In this document: one piece after another, positions 47,536 to 60,095 of the stretch
Layout: each line of letters opens with the position of its first letter
Position numbering within the stretch: position 1 is the stretch's first letter
NCBI GenBank assembly: GCA_025201765.1
Contig: MU623363.1
Location: 255,192 to 319,191, forward strand
Length of the DNA: 64,000 nucleotides
Direction of reading: 5' to 3'
From: Daldinia sp. FL1419
Lineage: Eukaryota; Ascomycota; Sordariomycetes; Xylariales; Hypoxylaceae
Program-made: the position numbers and the translations under genes
Notes under the pieces: model-generated
Told to the model about the DNA's origin: nothing
Database searches by the model: none
What the model saw: only the letters and a program-made list of their open reading frames with translations

Positions 47536-50393
47536 ATGCCGTCGCGCGCGGTATCCCCGACGCCGTCCGAAAATGAAATCGATATCCTAGGATCGCTATT
47601 CACCGATGACATTGGCGTATCGAAGGGGAAGAACAAGAGCAATGCGCAAGATGATGCAGAATTCGACTTTCTGGATGGCGGGGACGATGACGATGAGGGC
47701 GACGAGGCCTTCATTGCCCTTAAGCAGGCCGCTTCTTTTAGAAAAGCTGGTAACCTAAAGGGAAAGTCTGTTAAGAAGGGTGGTGGTTTTCAGGCCATGG
47801 GTTCGTATACTCCGTCGGACGATATCTGGCACTCCATATATGACACTATCTAACACTGTAATTAATCGTAGGTCTCAATGCCAATTTACTAAGAGCCATT
47901 ACGCGAAAGGGATTCTCAGTCCCTACGCCCGTTCAGAGGAAAGCCATACCCTTAATCATGCAGAGGAAGGACGTCGTCGGTATGGCGCGAACAGGTTCGG
48001 GTAAAACTGCGGCTTTCGTTATTCCCATGATCGAACGTCTGAGGGCACACAGCGCTACCGTCGGCGCAAGAGCGCTCATTCTTTCGCCGTCTCGAGAACT
48101 GGCCATCCAGACTCTAAAAGTCGTCAAGGAATTCAGCCGCGGAACCGATCTGAAATGCGTACTTCTCGTTGGTGGTGATAGTTTGGAGGAACAGTTCAGC
48201 GCCATGACGACGAATCCTGATATTGTCATCTGTACCCCCGGTCGATTCTTGCATCTCAAGGTCGAGATGTCTCTCGATTTATCCTCGATCCAATACGTCG
48301 TGTTTGACGAAGCCGACAGACTGTTCGAAATGGGTTTCGCTGCCCAGTTAACTGAGATTCTATATGCTCTACCGGCCTCAAGACAGACTCTGCTATTCTC
48401 GGCTACCCTGCCGGCTTCTTTGGTCGAATTCGCTCGCGCAGGTCTGCAAGATCCTAGCCTAGTCCGATTAGACGCCGAAACCAAGATTTCCCCAGACCTC
48501 CAATCTGCGTTTTTCAGTGTCAAGAGTGCTGAGAAAGAGGGCGCTCTTCTCCACATCCTACACGATGTCATCAAAATGCCTACCGGATTGCCAGAGGGTG
48601 TTCAAGTAGAGTCGGAGAAGCATTCGAAAAAGAGGAAGCGAGGGACCGATGCGCCGAGAGGAAAGGAGAAACCAACGGAGCATTCAACGATTATATTCGC
48701 CTGCACGAAACATCACGTCGAGTATCTCCAATCTCTCCTATGCGAAGCAGGATTTGCAGTCTCCTACGTATATGGTTCGCTGGATCAGACGGCCCGAAAA
48801 GAACAAGTCGAAAACTTTCGACGTGGTCGCTCCAATATCTTGGTAGTGACAGATGTGGCCGCGCGTGGTATCGATATCCCTATTCTCGCTAATGTAATAA
48901 ACTACGACTTTCCTCCACAACCCAAGGTCTTCGTCCATCGAGTCGGTCGTACGGCGAGAGCGGGACAAAGAGGTTGGAGTTACAGTCTTGTGAGAGACAC
49001 GGATGCGCCGTATTTGCTAGATTTACAGCTGTTTCTGGGCAAAAAATTAGTTCTTGGAAAAGATGGTAAAGATGCTACAAACTTTGCAGAAGACATTACC
49101 GTTGGAGCACCGGTTCGAAGCAAGGTGGAATCCAATGTGGAATGGCTTAACAAGATCCTGGGAGAGAACGAGGATATTAGTGCACTCCGTAGAGTAGCTG
49201 GGAAGGCCGAGAAGCTTTATCTGAGAACACGAAATTCAGCTTCAAGCCAGAGTGCCCGACGGGCCAAGGAAATCGTCACATCGAAGGGGTGGATGCAACT
49301 TCACCCAGTCTTTGGTAACGAGTTAGGAGACGCCGAAGATGCTCGTGCAGAAATGCTCGCAAAGATCAGCGGCTTTAAACCCCAAGAAACGATTTTCGAA
49401 ATTGGCAGATCAACCAAGGCGGGGAAGAACGATGCTGCCGACGTCATGAAGAGCATCCGAGAGCGCTTCGGTCCTCGTAAATCTGGCAAAGATGAGGATA
49501 ACGAAGAACCAAACGAGAATGAGGACATGGACGATGAAACCCCCTTTGATGAAGAAGACGAAGAAATGGCTGACGCACAATCTGATGCCGAACCCGCCGA
49601 CGACGAAGACGAAGAAGACTCGGGCTCGGACCTCGAAGTAACCATATCCAACCACGCCAACCCCTCCAATTCCTCTTCTTCTAAGGACCCAACATCCTCC
49701 TTCCAAGACTCCGAGATCTTCATGTCCTACACTCCCCGCACCATCAACGCAGCCGAAGAGCGCGGCTACGGCGTACACTCGGGCTCCAACTCTCAATCCG
49801 CCACCGCCAGCAGCACCGGCAACTTCGTCGCCGCGGCCCGCGACCTGACCATGGACCTGACTAACGACGAGGGCGCCAAGAACTTTGGCCTCCCGAGTCG
49901 CGCCCGCATGCGCTGGGACAAGAAGGCCGGCAAATACGTCTCCCGCGATAACGACGACGACGGCTCCCGCGCACAGGCCGCCGCCGGCGGAGGGAAACGC
50001 CTCGTGCGCGGCGAAAGCGGCGTCAAGATCGCGGCGAGCTTCCAAAGCGGGCGGTTCGATAAATGGCGTCGCGCACAACGCCTAGGTCGTCTGCCGCGCG
50101 TAGGCGAGACCGAGAAGAAGCTACCCCGTCTAAGCGCCCCCGGCGCCCCCGGCGAGGAGGGCGGTGCGCGGTATAAGCATAAGCAGGAGAAGGCTCCCAA
50201 GGAAGCCGACAAGTACCGCGACGACTACCACGTCCGCAAGAAGCGCGTGGCCGAGGCCCGCGAGAAGCGTGTTGGTCGTTTCAAGGACGGCATGGGCAGT
50301 AAAAAGGAGATTAAGAGTGCGGATGATATCCGCAAGGCGCGCGTTATCAAGGAGAAGAAGAAGGCCAAAAATGCTCGACCTTCAAGGAAGTAA
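47536..50393 (+). CDS. DBP10: ATP-dependent RNA helicase Dbp10
   Basis: Nucleolar DEAD-box helicase required for assembly of the 60S ribosomal subunit. Model: join(47536..47800, 47872..50393), 928 aa, the expected size. An acidic N terminus (FLDGGDDDDEGDEA) precedes the Q-motif region (GLNANLLRAITRKGF, restored over the 71-nt intron). Helicase motifs in order: I ARTGSGKT (about residue 125), Ia PSRELAIQ, II DEAD in VFDEADRLFEMGF (about 233), III SAT, V DVAARGIDIP and VI HRVGRTARAG (about 444). The C-terminal third has an acidic stretch, the Dbp10 C-terminal domain and a Lys/Arg-rich tail (KEKKKAKNARPSRK). From about 49700 the coding sequence becomes markedly GC-rich, producing long spurious antisense ORFs. 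The family call is certain. Confidence 0.96.
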
Positions 50394-50754
50394 AAGGTGT
50401 TGGCAATTTAGTAATGTACCTAGTTACTACGAAAATATGTATATAATACTTCAAGTCACGTCTACGTAGAAGGAACACAAAAATATGAAGCAAGCAGGTA
50501 ATTATTCATTACCAAGGATACATCATGGAGCCCAGACCAAAGGTCCCAAGCTGTGTCCGCCATATATCTAATGCGTGATACCAAGTGATGTCGCGCTCTA
50601 AACTTGCGATGTTTGGAAATGCATTATTTAATTTTTAATAGTACATTTTTCGTTCCCTCACCCGTCACGAGTCCCGATCGAATAGATCCTACTCCGAAAC
50701 TGGGTTTAGAATGGTAATCTACCAAGATGGGCGGATGGGCTTAGTGAAATAGTT
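50394..50754. other. Convergent spacer DBP10/RPN1
   Basis: 360 bp that should hold two convergent 3' untranslated regions. No gene, repeat or hairpin of note was seen. Confidence 0.6.
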
Positions 50755-53662
50755 CTACTTTCCACCTTCCCACTGAGGATTCTAATAATACGTTAGTTCA
50801 CATATTGAACAATTATTATCCACGAAGCTCAAAAAGGAGGGATTTTATCTTACCTTGCGGAGGATGACGAGGCCCTCCAGTGTGCTACTGAGACTATCAT
50901 ACTGATCGTCTTCTAATTCTGCACGCTCGCCATACGCCAAAAGTACGGGCGTGCTTTGAGTTTGCCATCCGGTGATCGTCTTGGGTCGACCAGCTTGACC
51001 AACAACATCGACGGCTTGACCGACACGGACGTTGACCGTTAGTGGCTTAAGGTCCTCGTCTAACGTGACGAGGAAACGGGGGTGCATAGCCGTGATGAGG
51101 TAATAGAGGAGATAGTGAGAATTAGAAGTAACGAATTGCTTAGCATCAATCATGGCGACAAGAGTTGCGAGTAGACCAGACGTCGCTACTCTTGAAAGAA
51201 TTTGTCGGTCCGTGTGGAAAGGGTTAAGTGTCATGGTACCCTTGCCCATGTGCAAAAGACCCTGCGCGATACGAACCATAAAGAGGGATTCCTGATCACG
51301 ATGGTAGTAACTGGCTAACTGCCGCAGAAGCTGGGCCAGTCTGGCATTGTTTGTGCCAGCACCGAGTAATCCCATTGCGAAGATTGCATTTATTGCGACA
51401 TCATTGTCATTGTCATGACTATACCGGGATAGTGTATCGTAGACCTTCATCTGCGGGTTGCTAGGGCTGATCAAAGCCATAGCTAGCGGCACGACACGTC
51501 GAATATTAGCTTCGCCGTAATGCATGAGATGCCCAAACTGTCGTAACACCATTTCCTGCCCAACGTCTTCGCCCATCGCTACCAACGCAATTCCAAGAAC
51601 TGCGTACATTTGCAATAGCTCTTCGCAACCCTTGTCCCCAGAGTCGGAATCGAAATGCTCATTACATATATGTAATAATTCTTGGATCTTCAATACGGCT
51701 CCGGTGCCAGCCCAAGCACAGACCTCGCAAAGGATCGCTGTTGGCCGACCCATCGGGTGAGATACTGCCTTGAGCGTCTCTAAGATAACATCGACCTCCT
51801 CTTGGCGGCCGAAGAAGAGAAGTCCGAGCCCCAAGGCTAAGAATCTAAACCACTTGTCTGAAAAAACGTTTCCGCGCTCGTCATCTAGCAGAACACCCAT
51901 AATCTCTTCTATCGCTAGGGGGTTAGCGGAACCGACGCAGACGAGACCGCAAGATAGGGCTGCCATAGCAACTATCTGAATGTCGTTATCGGGATTAGTG
52001 ATAATGGGAATTAAAAGCTCCAGCACCTCTTCCTTATGGGATCCAGCGTAGGAAAGCCCAAGTCCCATGATGGCAGTAATCCGGACAAGTCGATTCTTAT
52101 TCTCGAGTTTCTCAGTATCGCCCAACAGCGCTAGACCAGGTTCGCTATCGATGCGAACGCCCGAGGTCATAATACCGATAGCTAACATAGAACCTGCGAC
52201 AATCAATGGTTCGTTGGAATAAGTGAACTTATCGATTTTGTCCAATCCTGTCTCGACGTCCCACATGAGGAGAGTTCCAAGGGAGGCAACAGTCGAGACC
52301 ATACCCTCGTCCTTAGTTTTCCATACCCACGACTCCTTATCCTGGTCAACGAGCATCATCTTATCGTTACCATAGCCGGCATTGACAAACGCGTTAACAA
52401 AGGCAGCAGCAAGGTTGTGTCGTGCGGAGTCCAAGTTCGTCATGCCGGCAACCCGGCTACTTTCTAGATGGCTTTTGTAGATGTCTTCGGTAGTCTTCGG
52501 CTCTAATATATTCAACTCTTTGCCCAACGTCTTGAAATATTCGGCCAGCTTGACATTGCTGACGGCATCTTCCATCTCCATTGCATCCTTCTTCGAATCT
52601 ACGCCCCCCACAACATTGACCCAACTCTTCTGACGGCCAATCAAGAAAGCCATCTGTTTCTTTAATGCAGGATCCTCAGTCGAACCGAAGACGTTGTTGA
52701 TAAGATCCAAGTCATTAAGCCGGATAGCAATGACCATGGCTTGTGTGTATTCCTTGTAGGTGCTATAGATGGTATAGGCAGTCCGGAGAAATTGCTCATT
52801 CTCCGGGTATGTGAGGAGGTTAACCATGCTGATGAGGTAGAGGCAAACACGGGAATAGGTGTTGCTGTCGACGAACTTGGGAAGGTCCTCAATAATCTCG
52901 AGCTCGCTCATGAGATCAACCGCATCGGCCTCTGCGTTGCTCTTCAGGAATAAGGGGACGAGGATCAATGCAAGATCTACCAAATCCTTGACGGACTCTT
53001 CTGCAGTAATTCGTTTGGCGTAGACCTCACCGATCTCCAGGGCCAAGTGGCGGATGTATTCGTGGCCCCACGATCCTATGTCTTGTGTCGGTGATAGCAA
53101 CCGGTATTTCAAAGTATCTTGGCGACCCTCATCCGAGAACGTCATACCTATGACCGAGAGGACGTCGGCCAGAGACGACTTGTCTTCTCCCTCGGGCCAC
53201 TCATCGTAAAGTTTTGTCATGGGCTCGTAGTGTGGTCTTAGGAATTTTAATGGCTTGGGTACCGCCGTCATCGAGGATGTCGAAGTCTTGATAGATGTTT
53301 TCATGGCTTCTAGGGCTGGCTTATAGAGGGATGCATCGGATTCCTATAATATCAAGTCAGCACTTCCGGTGGATGTCAACGCGAGGAATGCAACGGCCAT
53401 ACCGTCAATCTCTCCACCAACAGGTCAAGCTCACTCTTGAGTTGCTGGTCCTCCTCGCTCAGCTCCTCCGCAGCTATGTGATTGTCAATACAGAACCATG
53501 ACGCAACGTATAGAGGGTATACGCACAATCGACCTTGTCCTCGTCTTTCTTGCCGGTAGCTGAAGACTGAGCATCTTTCGCCTTCTTATCACCAGGTTGG
53601 CCTTCGACGGCCTTGCCTTTTCCCTTCTCGGCCGACGTGGGCGGGTTACTGCTCGGCGCCAT
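50755..53662 (-). CDS. RPN1: 26S proteasome regulatory subunit Rpn1
   Basis: Largest-class non-ATPase subunit of the 19S base, a scaffold for ubiquitin receptors and shuttle factors. Model: complement(join(50755..50781, 50854..53343, 53403..53473, 53527..53662)), 907 aa. The N terminus is Lys/Glu-rich (AEKGKGKAVEG, KKDEDKVD), followed by the conserved LSEEDQQLKSELDLLVERL and ESDASLYKPALEAM joined by a 59-nt intron. The centre contains the proteasome/cyclosome repeats (for example LGLGLLFFGRQEEVD and AIFAMGLLGAGTNNARLAQL). The C terminus is YGERAELEDDQYDSLSSTLE, and the last 27-nt exon encodes NPQWEGGK. Introns are 53, 59 and 72 nt. It is divergent to RIO2. The family call is certain and the start is supported by alignment from memory of the family pattern. 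Confidence 0.96.
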
Positions 53663-54488
53663 GTTCGTCGAGAGCGGGCAAATGTGATAGCTAATATAAA
53701 CAAACTACAAAAACAATAAGAATTCAGGTGCCGCCGTCTTACGATGAAATCAAGTATTTCAATAGAAGTAGGTCGAGCAGCTGAGATACTAATATGATGA
53801 ATTCCTTGGATGAATATAATGGAGGGGAAAATAACGTTTATTCCGTTTCGGTATGAAGATCCGTGGGTTGGTTCCAGTGGTGGGTTTTTTGGGGGGGATT
53901 TGATGTGATGGAAAATAATAAGGTTGCAGGTTGCAGTTGCGGGTTGCGGATAAGCTTTCCCAACATGAAAGCTCTTGAAAGTGGCAGGGCAGGTCAGGTT
54001 GAAGCTCCCCCAAAAAGCAAGGCCTTTCCGCCTTGTCATTACGCGACTACTCTGCCGCCTATTGCTTAGTGATAAGAAGTGGTCTGTGCGCAAAAGATTT
54101 AACAGAGCCTTCCCATTTACCGACGTCAAACTGACCAATCGAAACTCCTTGGATTTAGTGCATTTACGTCCAATAGCAGCATCCAGAGCCTGTACTGTAC
54201 TGTACTGTACATCAGGGGTGCTTGAGGCTATATCTTATCGTAGATTAGATAGAGGGTCCCCCTTATATTTTTTATTAGAATTGGTGGGGTTTCTATCGCG
54301 CGTACCTATACATACTCTCCCACTATACACCATTCAAGCCTTGTCCCATCAACATTGTTCTACTTTTCTTGTCTTTCTATCAATCGTTACGATTCGACGC
54401 GCGGCCCTAGAACATAGAAATTGTATCAGGAAAATTTCCATCGTAACAGCAACTAAATCCTCAATCTATAGAGCCGGGGTTAGTCACC
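53663..54488. promoter_or_regulatory. Divergent RPN1/RIO2 intergenic region
   Basis: 826 bp between divergent start codons. The pentamer run (TGTAC)4 lies at 54191-54210, about 280 bp upstream of the RIO2 start. G- and T-runs occur near 53884-53900. The ORFs seen here (for example 53975-54505) do not resemble proteins. Confidence 0.55.
54191..54210. repeat. Pentamer microsatellite (TGTAC)4
   Basis: Four copies, the reverse complement of the pentamer array at 8684-8703. It is located in the RPN1/RIO2 divergent promoter region. Confidence 0.85.
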
Positions 54489-55806
54489 ATGAAGCTCGAT
54501 ACTAAGGCCATGCGCCACCTCACAGCAGAGGACTGGCGAGTCCTAACAGCTGTAGGGCCCCTCTTCTTCTTCCTGTCTTGAGAAAAAAGCATTAATGTCG
54601 CTCCTCGACTGACCGAAAATTGGGCAGGTCGAGATCGGCAGCAGGAACCATGAAATCATCCCCACTCCTCTTATAGAGTCTCTGTCCAAGCTGCGCGGCG
54701 GCAGCAGTCGAGTGCATAAGTCAATCTCGGCGTTGGCCAAGGTCGGCCTGATCGCGCGACTCAAGGAGGCAAAGTACGATGGGTATCGGTTGACCTACGG
54801 CGGTCTAGACTACCTAGCTTTACATACGTACGCGAGCCGACGAGAGGTGTATAGTGTGGGAAACCGAATTGGTGTCGGCAAGGAGAGCGATATTCTAGTG
54901 GTAGCCGATGAATCAGGGACACAGCGCGTGCTTAAAATTCACCGATTAGGCCGTATCTCCTTTCGTACCGTAAAGTCCAACCGTGACTACCTCCGAAAGC
55001 GCCAGGGTGGTAGTTGGATGTACCTATCACGACTAGCTGCTGAGAAGGAGTTCGCCTTTATGCGCGTGCTGAAGGAAGAAGGGTTCCCCGTACCGGAGCC
55101 CATATCTCAAAGTCGCCACACAATCCTCATGCATTTCATCGATGCTTTCCCTCTACGCCAGATCTCCGAGGTTCCCGATCCCGCCGCCCTATATGCAGAG
55201 TTAATATCCATGATCCTGCGTCTGGCTAAGCATGGTCTAATCCACGGTGACTTCAACGAGTTCAACATCCTTATTAAAGAGGAGCGGGAGAAGTCGACCC
55301 CGTCCGCCAAGGGTAAAGAAGTCGATAGCGCGACAGATGAGAGTAAGGAGAATTTCACGGTGACACCCATCCTCATCGACTTTCCCCAGATGGTATCCAT
55401 GGACCATCAGAATGCCGAGATGTACTTCGACCGAGACGTCAACTGTGTAAAGAGATTCTTCGAAAGACGCTTTCACTTCGTCAGCACTCAACCAGGACCT
55501 TTCTTCAAGGATGCCAAGAAAACCGTTGGTAAAGATGGGGCCAGGAGGCTCGACGCCGCAGTTGAAGCTTCGGGCTTTTCAAAGAAGGCTCTTAAAGACC
55601 TCGAGGCTGCTATTAGGGAGCAACAAGCCTCGAGAGGTGACGAGACAGGTTCAGGGGATGAGTATGATGAAGCATCCACAGATGAGGATGAAGAAGAGGG
55701 CGAGGAAGGGTTTGAAACGGATGAGTCAGGCGTCGCTAAAGATGACAAAAAAACAGATGTCCAAAATATAGGGATAGAGAAGCTTTCAGTTGGGGCCGAT
55801 ACGTGA
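54489..55806 (+). CDS. RIO2: Atypical serine kinase Rio2
   Basis: RIO-family kinase/ATPase that binds cytoplasmic pre-40S particles and supports final 18S rRNA maturation. Model: join(54489..54551, 54628..55806), 413 aa. The 21-codon first exon (MKLDTKAMRHLTAEDWRVL) is a family hallmark; splicing gives LTAVEIGSRNHEIIPTPLI, the start of the N-terminal winged-helix domain. The RIO kinase domain has the ATP loop GVGKESDI (about residue 102), the catalytic loop LIHGDFNEFN (HGD at about 226-228) and the metal-binding aspartate in LIDFPQMVS (about 271). The C-terminal tail is highly acidic (DEDEEEGEEGFETDE). The 76-nt intron has a GTAGGG donor, weaker than its neighbours. Confidence 0.96.
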
Positions 55807-56494
55807 ATAGGCAAGCAGATAGTTTTGGTAGCACACAACTAATTGATACCCCTTTTATCTCAAATTCGAACTTCCTTCGCGATTCTTAGCGATAGTGTAT
55901 ATATAAGCCCTTACCGTATTTACTCGGGGAAAAAGAATTTCGCGATAAAAATTACCTAAGGTAAGATACTCAGGAAGTTAATTGCTATGCGCAAATTCTG
56001 TATTAATGCTGCACTAATGTTCTGCAACCACCAAAAGTTCTGCCATCATCGAATAAGAGAGAGTAAAGGCAACATTACAAAACTTATGGTAAAATAATCA
56101 GGCCCAGACAGCCACACACACTTTTCCACGTATCATCCTCGAATTATCATCATCATGATGAACCGTAACGTATCGTCTCGCCCCTAAAACTCAGCAAAGA
56201 AACTCGAGTTGTGCAACAAGAAGCTGAAAAGAAAACTCAACAGAAAGCCATGATTAGTGCTGCTGAACAGATTATGCATGCCAGTAACAATATTATGGCA
56301 GTAAAATATCTGCCGTGATACCAAACTCCCATAAAAACAAGTCCAAATGAGCAGTAACAACAACAATAACGCCGGACAATGATCGCAATTGCTCATTCCT
56401 TCTCCTGCTTTACTGGAGAAGACTGGCTGCTACCATGCGCGACTAATGGGGATTCAACACGGATCTCGACGCCATCACCGGGTCTATAATCAAA
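55807..56494. other. Convergent spacer RIO2/RRM gene
   Basis: About 690 bp of AT-rich non-coding DNA holding the 3' ends of two convergent genes. The small minus ORF at 56184-56396 is low-complexity and not credible. Nothing else was seen. Confidence 0.6.
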
Positions 56495-58268
56495 TTAGTG
56501 TCTGCTAGAGTGATCACGGGGCTGTCGGCATGAGGGCCTATACCCAGGTCCAAAACCGCCCGAGCCGTCCTGAGGAGCACCACTGCAAAAGAATCAGTCA
56601 GTGAAACCATTCAGGCCAGTTAACATGGCTAGGGGCGTACCCAGAAACATAAGCATTGCTGCTTCGATAGAGGACGCGAGCAGGGCTCATGCCCACAAGG
56701 GTCGTACCGTAGGCACTGACGTTGTATTCGTTGGTGCGGTACTGGCGGCGCTTAGCAGTCACCCGCTTGAGCTCCTTCTGGGCGGGTGTGTCCGCATAGC
56801 GGATCTGTAGCGGAAGGCGTTCACGACTAATGAGTTTACCAGTGAACTCGTTGATGATCTCGTCACAGATGTCGCGTGACTCGAAGCTGGCAATTTATTA
56901 ACCATCTGTAGGCATGTTCCCTTAAAGATGAACTTACCGTGCAAAGCCAACACCACGACTATTACCCAAACTGTCTCGAAGGACTTTGCTGGACAGGATG
57001 GTGTAGCCTTCGAAAATGAGGTTGATTTCCTATGGTAATCAGACAGCGTACAACAATGAAAGTATTGGGGGCCTCACAGTTTCAGTGTAGTTCTTTGGGA
57101 GATTGGAAAGGTAAAGGTTGGTTGAGCTTTCATCTCCCTCGGCTCGAAGTCGCGAATTGAACGACTCCTAATTCGATTAGTCAGCTAGGTACTCTTAAAG
57201 GGGCAGTAGGGAAGTCGGTACTCTTGCGAAGCCGACTTCGTAACCTCGGCGATAGAATCCACGAATACAATTCTCAGAGTGGCGGACATCGACAAATTTA
57301 GCAAAGCCAAAACTAATAATTATCCATTAGCATGGCTCAAACACTACCGGATGATACAGAATAGCTTACCCCTTGCAAGCGCCAGTGTTTGAGTCGATAA
57401 TGGCCTTGGAAGTCTCCACGGCCCCAAAACGCTCCGCATACTTCAACAAAAGAGTATCATCTGTAGTGGGGTGAAGACCGCGAATGTACACGTTTCGATT
57501 TCCGGGAATGGGGTTAACAAGGCTCTGCTCAAGCGTCTTCATATTCTCAGGAGGTGTGAAGACAGCCGGGACAGCGAACGGAATCTTAGGGTCGCGGTCG
57601 AGGAGCGGAGACTTTGGCTCCTGGGGAGCTTCTGCTGCCACGATCTGGTGGGGCGAGGGAGTCGTGTAAGTAGATCGATCAAACACAGTCACACGAGCAC
57701 CCTGGTCTCGAGACGTCATGCTACCTAAGAAAGGAGTAGCCGGGGTAGACTCGTTGGTTGAATAGGATGAACGGCGAATGTCTAGACCCGGAACATCTCG
57801 AGAGCTGGCGTCAGTGTGCTCTCGCGTGTTGCTAGTACGCGCTGGGGTGTAAGGCGAAAGAGCAAGCATAGGATGATGCTGGAAACCTCCATGGGCATAG
57901 TAAGGGGCGCCATAAGGGCCTGGATAAGCCTCAGGCTGAGTGGACGGATAACCAAAGGTAGGAATGCCGGACGCCTGGACTCCAGGGGCCGAGACAGCAG
58001 GAGCCGGATAGTTAGTAGCAACATGCACAATGCGGCCGTCGGGGGTCGCTATGGGGACCATTCCCGGGATAGGGGGAAGGCCATTGATGCCAAGACCACT
58101 GAACTGGTGGAGGATAGCGTTCATATTGGCGTCAACAACTGTGTGGCCCTGAGAATTGTGGGTATTGGCACAGTCGTGCGTGCCACTGGGCTGGACAGCT
58201 GGATGGACGCCGGAAGTCGGTTCCTCAGGCGTGTTGACGCGGACGGGTGCACCGTTGTCGTGATGCAT
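56495..58268 (-). CDS. RNA-binding protein with two RRM domains
   Basis: Probable regulator of mRNA processing or stability, resembling the MSSP/RBMS group and related fungal two-RRM proteins; the targets are unknown. Model: complement(join(56495..56582, 56641..56886, 56938..57029, 57078..57167, 57222..57312, 57370..58268)), 501 aa. About 250 residues of Pro/Ser/Tyr-rich low complexity come first. RRM1 (about 258-330) has RNP2 NVYIRGL and RNP1 CKGFGFAKF; RRM2 (about 346-420) has NLYLSNL and SRGVGFARF. Both RNP1 motifs are completed by splicing, which validates the five short introns (48-58 nt). The tail is Gly/Pro/Arg-rich and ends SSRH. The introns all lie in the RRM-coding and 3' part; the first 899 nt are uninterrupted. 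A long leader probably lies upstream. Confidence 0.9.
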
Positions 58269-59700
58269 GATGCTTGAAGTGAAATAACTCGATAGATTTC
58301 TATATAAGCATATATCATTAGCAGTGTCTCAAATAGAAGGTTATTAACTAGGTGCCGAGAAATGTATTCTAGTTGCGAGTCCGTTCAATATCGGGACGAG
58401 TTTTTAAACAACTGAAGAGGGCAAGTGGGACGAGGAAGAAATGATGTCGACAGACGTGTAAATTATTCATCGCGTAAACACACGAGTGACTCAACGTTGC
58501 AAAAGCGTGAGACATACCTTGTACAAGAATTGACTCGACCAAGTCTAATGGTAAAAACAGTTAGAACCTATTGGGACGATAGTTAGTGTGAAGTTGATAT
58601 AAATATGGAATGGGGAAAGAGACTCGCACCCCTCGATAATAGTGAAGCAAAAATCAAGAGGAGAGAATGTGGAAAACAGGACATCGATATTTGGAAATGA
58701 AAAGGGCAGATATCTCGAAATGTCGAAAATAGGAAGCAGAGTATTGGGTTAGAGGGAACGTCGGTAGCCGTAGGGAATACTGATATAGTATAAGGATTAT
58801 CTAGTGAATAATAATGTCGCGCCGCCTCATGTTGCGTCTCGTCGTGTCATAGGACGAGAAGAGAAGGAATGAGAAAACTTCAAGGAGATTGTAGAATCAT
58901 TCGCTAAGTAGTTAGTAGAAGGGGTAGAACCAACCTTAGAGAGAATCTGGCTGGTAATGCCAATACTGTTAGTACCAAGAGAATTGTGATGAAGCGAGCG
59001 GGTCCGAGTAAAATAGAGTAGCTAGAGAGCAAGATGGAGAAACGAAGAGACTGTGGTGATGTGTGCTGGATGAGTGGATGTTATGCTGTGGAACCAAACG
59101 AAGAGGAAGAGAGAAGAAAACAGAGACATATGACGGATGAAGGAAAGCAATATTAGTTGTCAATAGGTATCTGATAGAGAAATATAGATGTACTTACCTG
59201 ATGATGCTCTAATCAGAGAAATAGGAATGAACAATAAGGTTTGGACTTACTCAGAAGGCAGTTACGATACAAATGCCTCAGAGTATAGTCAGGAAGGTGT
59301 AACAATACGATGGCCTAACCAACCTAGCATATGGCGAAGGTGCGACTCTCCGAAGAGTAAAAAGAGAAGTTGAGGGTGCAGACCAAAGATGTAAAGTTCA
59401 AAGATACGATGTAAGGATACGCCAACTAGAAATATCATCTAAAGATGATTGTATTAAGAATAATGGGTGAGTGATGGCAACCGAGTCAGAAGGGACAACA
59501 TAGAATAAGAATACGGTTGTGCCTATGTGTAAGTAGTGTTACCACCTTCGCACTTTGAGAAACCGAGGCAGCCGTGGTTGATGTTGAGTGTAGAGGGACA
59601 GTTCAAAGACGCGAGAAGTGACCGAAGTTAAATAAACATTTGAGAGGCGCGTTGCTAGGTGTAAACTTTCTGGGGAGTTGCTATCGAATAATTCAGTCTT
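58269..59700. promoter_or_regulatory. Presumed long leader/promoter of the RRM gene
   Basis: On the minus strand this region is pyrimidine-rich (C/T-rich at 58800-59170), contains several GTANGT and CTAAC-CAG-like signals and no long ORF, which suits a long, possibly intron-containing 5' untranslated region. Boundaries cannot be set from sequence alone. Short frames such as 58969-59163 (minus) could act as upstream ORFs. Confidence 0.4.
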
Positions 59701-60079
59701 CCAGCTTTCATAAGGTCAAGAAAGGACGTACACTACATGCAGGTAGTTACCAGAGTTATGTGTTGGGTAGGTACCTACCTAGGTACACAAGGTTTTCTTA
59801 TGTACCCAAAGTAAGTACTCAAGGTAAAGAGATAAACGATATACCGTTGTGTATTATGTTATTTGGAAGCGATGTACCTACATACTTACCTACCTAAGTA
59901 TGTGGATAGGTACCCATGGATTGCCATATGTCAATGCACACGCACTTTCCTCTACTCATGTATGTTGCCACCGTTAGGCTTATGTAGGAGTTGAACTGAA
60001 TGTTTGTGGATAGCTAGGTACCTAGGGATGCATACCTCCCTAGGTAACCAAAATATAAAATGCCTACATTATTTTACGT

Positions 60080-60095
60080 ACCTGCCTAGGCAGGT
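60080..60095. repeat. Perfect 16-bp palindrome ACCTGCCTAGGCAGGT
   Basis: A perfect inverted repeat without spacer, a variant of the TACCTAGGTA motif in which both half-sites carry the same compensating changes. Confidence 0.8.

Noticed and set aside
49410..50078. 222-codon minus ORF opposite DBP10
   Set aside because: It is a shadow of the GC-rich and acidic coding sequence of DBP10, with no domain.
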